Positions 4,926 to 7,873 of a stretch of DNA of 7,873 nucleotides are shown here, piece after piece. Both the position numbers and the translations under genes were made by a program. Origin of the DNA: Chloroflexota bacterium (lineage in GTDB: Bacteria > Chloroflexota > Dehalococcoidia > SZUA-161 > SpSt-899); the NCBI GenBank assembly GCA_018725425.1, contig QLUL01000041.1, positions 1 to 7,873 on the forward strand. Direction: 5' to 3'. The stretch's first letter is position 1, and each line of letters opens with the position of its first letter. The notes beneath the pieces were generated by a model. It worked only from the letters and a program-made list of their open reading frames with translations. It was not told where the DNA came from and did no database searches.

Positions 4926-5701
4926 GATGCCCTACCTGCATGTTCGCGTGGTCTGACCTTCTCCTGGAAATGGCGAATGGCGTATTTTATCATTTGGTTG
5001 GGATTGACGCCCAAGCCAAAGATGTTGGGCTTGAGCTCAAGCCAGTCGGACTTCTCCGCCAATTCGTCTGCGAGGCGATTACGGCCCTCTGAGTCGAGCA
5101 GATATGTGTCCGATACTCGCGAACTGGGCCAGCTACTTTCCTGTGAAGCAACGTACGGCGTGTCGGGCGGATCGCCTGCCACAAGCGATGCCGAGCCCGC
5201 GACGATGAAGGAGGACGAGCCACGACTTGATCGGAGCAGCATCTCGACGAGTTGTGTGGAGCACTCGGGATCCCAGAGCACTGAGTGCTGGAAGTGCTTC
5301 TTCTTCCTGACATCATCGTACTTCCGATCGTAAGGATCTGAGACATACAGCTCGCGGCAGCGCCAACCGGGTGGTAACACGAAGTTGTACATGCCGCCGT
5401 GCGCTTCCCTCGATGGCCCAACCGGAACCCCCATGTGCTCGAATTGAAACGAAAAGGAGTGACTGCACTCGTCCAGGCGGAACGACCTCAACCGAGAGGC
5501 GAGTTTTTCTATCGAGCAACTGGATGCGCTGTACAGTCGCGTACCTCCAATCTCTAGGTCGTCGTCACTGAACCGTTCAGGGAAAACGTCCCGGTACCGA
5601 TTGATCGTGAGCCCCCTTGGTCCGCCCTTCGGACAGATCTTGTACGTGGTGAGGACTCCCTCTGGAGTCAGCAGGTCGATCAAGACGATGTCTAGGTTCA
5701 T
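4871..5701 (-). CDS. Uncharacterised cassette protein (276 aa) with an attC-encoded C-terminus
   Basis: I do not recognise this protein. It begins MNLDIVLIDLLTPEGVL, has cysteines at 23, 62, 79, 115 and 147, a mixed strand/helix core, and near the end FGLGVNPNQMIKYAIRHF (228-245), a glycine-rich turn followed by an amphipathic helix. No signal peptide or membrane segment is seen. The last 17 residues (PNTGLQPTLLRYAPRRG) are encoded inside the attC site, so they came with recombination and are unlikely to be functional. LQPT tails of this kind are common on cassette proteins. A longer frame starts at 5746, but that part is the preceding attC core. The ATG at 5701 has AAGGAG about 9 bases upstream and is preferred. 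Confidence 0.78.
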   Translation of the reverse strand: MNLDIVLIDLLTPEGVLTTYKICPKGGPRGLTINRYRDVFPERFSDDDLEIGGTRLYSASSCSIEKLASRLRSFRLDECSHSFSFQFEHMGVPVGPSREAHGGMYNFVLPPGWRCRELYVSDPYDRKYDDVRKKKHFQHSVLWDPECSTQLVEMLLRSSRGSSSFIVAGSASLVAGDPPDTPYVASQESSWPSSRVSDTYLLDSEGRNRLADELAEKSDWLELKPNIFGLGVNPNQMIKYAIRHFQEKVRPREHAGRASPNTGLQPTLLRYAPRRG

Positions 5702-5727
5702 GAGTCCGCTCTCCTTGACGCAGCGTC

Positions 5728-5801
5728 GCCTATCGCTCCGGTTCACCGGCGGGGAGGAAGCGTAAGCGGAATCCCCGTCCGCGTGTATGCCGTTGTTATG
5801 C
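5728..5801 (-). repeat. attC site after the HigBA cassette, with a variant R' core
   Basis: On the minus strand: R'' GCATAAC (5795-5801), arm CACGCGGACGGGG, short centre, arm CCCCGCCGGTG, R' GATAGGC (5728-5734). The arms pair with two extra bases on the R'' side (CAC-G-CGG-A-CGGGG against CACCGGCGGGG). Both boxes deviate by one base from the consensus. The R' box has GA where GTT would be expected (GATAGGC). The higA stop codon TAA lies inside the R'' box. Confidence 0.82.
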
Positions 5802-6110
5802 GACGATCAAGGGCTTGATGCGCTCGACGTCGGTCCCGACGGTCTGGGCTGCGTCCCATAGGTCCACCGCGCGTTGCGCGTTGAGCCAGAACTCGGGAGA
5901 GTTTCTGAACAGCCGCGAGAGCCGGAGCGCCATTTCCGGACTCACCGCCCGACGCTCGCGGAGCAGCTCGTTGACCGTCTGACGCGAGACGCCCAACGCC
6001 TCAGCAAGACCGGAGACCGTGAGCCCGTAGTCGGGCAGGAAATCCTCCCGAAGCATCTCGCCGGGATGGGCGGGCCGGACCTCCCTGTTCCCCGTGTTTG
6101 GAATGCTCAT
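5796..6110 (-). CDS. higA: HigA-type antitoxin, XRE helix-turn-helix
   Basis: A 104-residue member of the HigA/VapI antitoxin family. It has the N-terminal RPAHPGEMLREDFL signature (12-25), a helix-turn-helix LTVSGLAEALGVSRQTVNELL (30-50, centred on GVSRQTVN), then RRAVSPEMALRLSRLF (53-68) and the SPEFWLNAQRAVDLWDA tail (71-87) typical of the family. It neutralises HigB and most likely represses the pair's own promoter. A longer frame to 6275 overlaps the toxin gene. ATG 6110 with GAGGTG 5 bases upstream is the real start, 13 bases after the toxin stop. The toxin-first order is usual for higBA. Its TAA stop is within the attC R'' box, so the gene fills the cassette to its last usable base. 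Confidence 0.93.
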   Translation of the reverse strand: MSIPNTGNREVRPAHPGEMLREDFLPDYGLTVSGLAEALGVSRQTVNELLRERRAVSPEMALRLSRLFRNSPEFWLNAQRAVDLWDAAQTVGTDVERIKPLIVA

Positions 6111-6123
6111 GTCACACCTCGTC

Positions 6124-6405
6124 TCAGTGATAGTCTGTGACCTCGACCTCGTAGGCATCACCATCGACGAACCGGAAGCAGATGCGCCATTGGTCGTTGA
6201 TAGAGATGGCGTGCTGCCCCTCCCGGTGCTGCCCAAGCTGGTGGAGTCGATTGCCGGGAGGAACCTTAAGTTCATCTAGGCGCGTTGCCAAGTCGATGTA
6301 CTCAAGCTTCCGCCTCGCCCGTCGCGCGATGTCCGGCGGGAACCGTTTCGACCTACCAGTCGCGTACAGTTCCTGCGTGTGCCTGTCTGCGAATGTCTTG
6401 ATCAC
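6124..6405 (-). CDS. higB: HigB-type toxin (plasmid maintenance killer family)
   Basis: A 93-residue protein that follows the HigB pattern: IKTFADRHTQELY (2-14), KRFPPDIARRARRKLEYID (20-38), the LDELKVPPGNRLHQL block (43-57) and the C-terminal INDQWRICFRFVDGDAYEVEVTDYH (69-93), the conserved end of this RelE-fold family. HigB toxins cleave mRNA on the translating ribosome. The frame is open to 6465, but family length and N-terminus favour the GTG at 6405; ATG 6426 (adding 7 residues) is an alternative. An AGG lies about 12 bases above the GTG, a weak site. The gene starts roughly 55 bases inside the cassette core at 6457-6463. Confidence 0.93.
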   Translation of the reverse strand: MIKTFADRHTQELYATGRSKRFPPDIARRARRKLEYIDLATRLDELKVPPGNRLHQLGQHREGQHAISINDQWRICFRFVDGDAYEVEVTDYH

Positions 6406-6456
6406 ACATGAAGTGCAACCTGTCATGTGACGATTGTCAACACGGGGGCTGAGTTC

Positions 6457-6463
6457 GCCTATC
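6457..6463 (-). other. Cassette core sequence at the array/chromosome junction
   Basis: The minus strand reads GATAGGC followed by GAAC, the same variant core found in the next attC (GATAGGC then GACG at 5728-5734). It marks where the HigBA cassette begins. To the right no convincing L''/L' arms or R'' box can be paired with it, so this may be a worn attC, an attI relic or a secondary insertion point (attG) next to groESL. There is nothing resembling an integrase gene in the remaining sequence. Confidence 0.5.
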
Positions 6464-6576
6464 AATTAACTAGACCGCAAAAACGCCGTATATCACAATA
6501 ACTGTTACGTCTTGGGAAATCCTTTGATAGATTATCAATATACTACACAATCTGCACCAAGTAGTCAAGGGCAAAA

Positions 6577-6690
6577 ATGCAGAATCAGGCTTTCAATGCT
6601 TTGCTGTTTCTTTTTCGCGATGTGCTCAACAAACAGATGGAGGATTTCATCGACTCCGTGCCGGGAGGTCCAGACGATTGCCAACAGTGA
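6577..6690 (+). other. Possible small ORF (37 aa) upstream of groES
   Basis: ATG 6577 with AGGG about 7 bases upstream opens a frame of 37 codons (MQNQAFNALLFLFRDVLNK... ending PGGPDDCQQ). Its stop TGA overlaps by one base an ATG at 6690 that opens a 15-residue frame (MTKEEVIRVINLTPP) ending at the -35 box of the groES promoter. The arrangement suggests a tiny coupled pair or the eroded remains of a gene. No family recognised. The rest of 6464-6733 holds nothing else I can support. Confidence 0.3.
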
Positions 6691-6733
6691 TGACCAAGGA
6701 AGAGGTGATAAGGGTTATCAACTTAACGCCCCC

Positions 6734-6763
6734 TTGACAAACGCCCGCTGAGTATGATATAAA
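6734..6763 (+). promoter_or_regulatory. Sigma70-type promoter of groESL
   Basis: The -35 box TTGACA (6734-6739) is a perfect match and is followed after 18 bases by TATAAA (6758-6763) as the -10 box; ATATAA one base earlier with 17-base spacing reads equally well. Transcription would begin inside or just before the CIRCE operator, the usual layout in HrcA-controlled chaperone operons. Confidence 0.85.
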
Positions 6764-6766
6764 TAA

Positions 6767-6793
6767 TTAGCACTCTCGGGCAGAGAGTGCTAA
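6767..6793 (+). promoter_or_regulatory. CIRCE operator (HrcA binding site) of groESL
   Basis: A perfect inverted repeat TTAGCACTC (6767-6775), 9-base spacer, GAGTGCTAA (6785-6793), identical to the CIRCE consensus. It lies at the expected transcription start, so HrcA repressor binding would block groESL transcription and release it after heat or misfolding stress. hrcA itself is not in the window. Confidence 0.98.
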
Positions 6794-6822
6794 TTTACCC
6801 AAATTTAGGATGGAGGTGATTG

Positions 6823-7122
6823 ATGGCACTGAATGTTACCCCACTGGCTGATCGGGTGATCGTGAAGCCACAAATCCGCGAGGAGGTAACGAAGGGGGGC
6901 ATCGTGCTCCCGGACACTGCCAAGGAGAAACCACAGGAAGGAAAAGTGGTAGCGGTCGGACCTGGCAGGCTTTCCGAAGATGGGAGCAAGCGTATTCCAA
7001 TGGATGTTGCGAAGGGCGATATGGTGATCTACGCCAAATACGCCGGGACGGAGTGGAAATATGAGGATGAGGAGTATCTCATCCTTCGGGAAAGCGACAT
7101 CCAGGCCAAAAGAAAGAAGTAA
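6823..7122 (+). CDS. groES: GroES co-chaperonin (10 kDa, Cpn10)
   Basis: A 99-residue protein of standard GroES length. Features: LADRVIVKP at 8-16, the mobile loop with [17 protein letters not shown] (21-37) that contacts GroEL, and the conserved GKVVAVGPG (40-48) and [21 protein letters not shown] (73-93). It caps the GroEL ring in the cytoplasm to make the folding chamber. The frame also reads from a TTG at 6820, but ATG 6823 with GGAGGTGA (6812-6819) is the natural start. It is transcribed from the promoter/CIRCE block just upstream and followed after 12 bases by groEL. Confidence 0.98.
   Translation: MALNVTPLADRVIVKPQIREEVTKGGIVLPDTAKEKPQEGKVVAVGPGRLSEDGSKRIPMDVAKGDMVIYAKYAGTEWKYEDEEYLILRESDIQAKRKK

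Positions 7123-7873
<751 letters not shown>

Noticed and set aside
5702..5746. N-terminal extension of the 276-residue protein starting at 5746
   Set aside because: It runs through the attC R' box; ATG 5701 has a good AAGGAG site.
68..5801. Palindromes as CRISPR repeats or as rho-independent terminators
   Set aside because: They are unequally spaced by whole genes, differ in sequence, lack T tails and have the R''/R' boxes and extra-base asymmetry of attC.
6111..6275. N-terminal extension of HigA starting at 6275
   Set aside because: It would overlap most of the HigB gene and adds low-complexity Ser/Thr residues; ATG 6110 matches family length and has its own ribosome binding site.
6464..6733. 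An integron integrase or attI/Pc promoter at the array head
   Set aside because: The only frames here are under 40 codons and no tyrosine-recombinase motif appears on either strand; direct repeats of an attI could not be seen.

Overview
The window looks like a stretch of bacterial chromosome in which a cluster of integron gene cassettes lies beside the groES-groEL heat-shock operon. No integron integrase gene is visible, so within this window it is a CALIN-type array (attC sites without an integrase). The host is uncertain. The perfect CIRCE operator shows HrcA-type control of groESL. The GroEL wording ([20 protein letters not shown]) and the CCCTTCGGCTTCGCTCAGGG dispersed repeat made me think of Chloroflexota (Dehalococcoidia-like), but that is a recollection and not a test.

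Layout, read on the minus strand (the direction of all cassette genes, from high to low coordinates). (1) 6463-5728: a higB-higA toxin-antitoxin cassette ending in attC 5728-5801. (2) 5733-4862: a 276-residue unknown protein whose last 17 codons lie inside attC 4856-4925. (3) 4861-3904: a TIR-domain protein with its catalytic glutamate, ending in attC 3898-4026. (4) 3903-3223: two small conserved-looking hypothetical genes, ending in attC 3217-3283. (5) From 3222: a 481-residue protein with a transglutaminase/cysteine-protease-like Cys-His-Asn core and a second degenerate copy, followed only by a partial attC at 1746-1752. After an AT-rich disturbed stretch (1010-1745, holding a SEC-C-associated-like gene and a possible small membrane peptide) and a group II intron remnant (about 640-1005), there is (6) a RelE/ParE-type toxin-antitoxin pair at 162-627 followed by another attC at 68-137.

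Right of 6463 the sequence changes to a plus-strand chromosomal neighbourhood: a short spacer with one or two tiny open frames, then a sigma70-like promoter, the CIRCE operator, groES (complete) and groEL (cut by the window edge).

Taken together, the array carries two addiction modules, one near each visible end, enclosing a TIR effector candidate and several uncharacterised proteins. Toxin-antitoxin cassettes are known to stabilise long integron arrays, and TIR proteins are known anti-phage effectors, so a mobile defence/accessory cassette cluster is a reasonable reading. Function for cassettes 2, 4 and 5 is not established by anything visible here.
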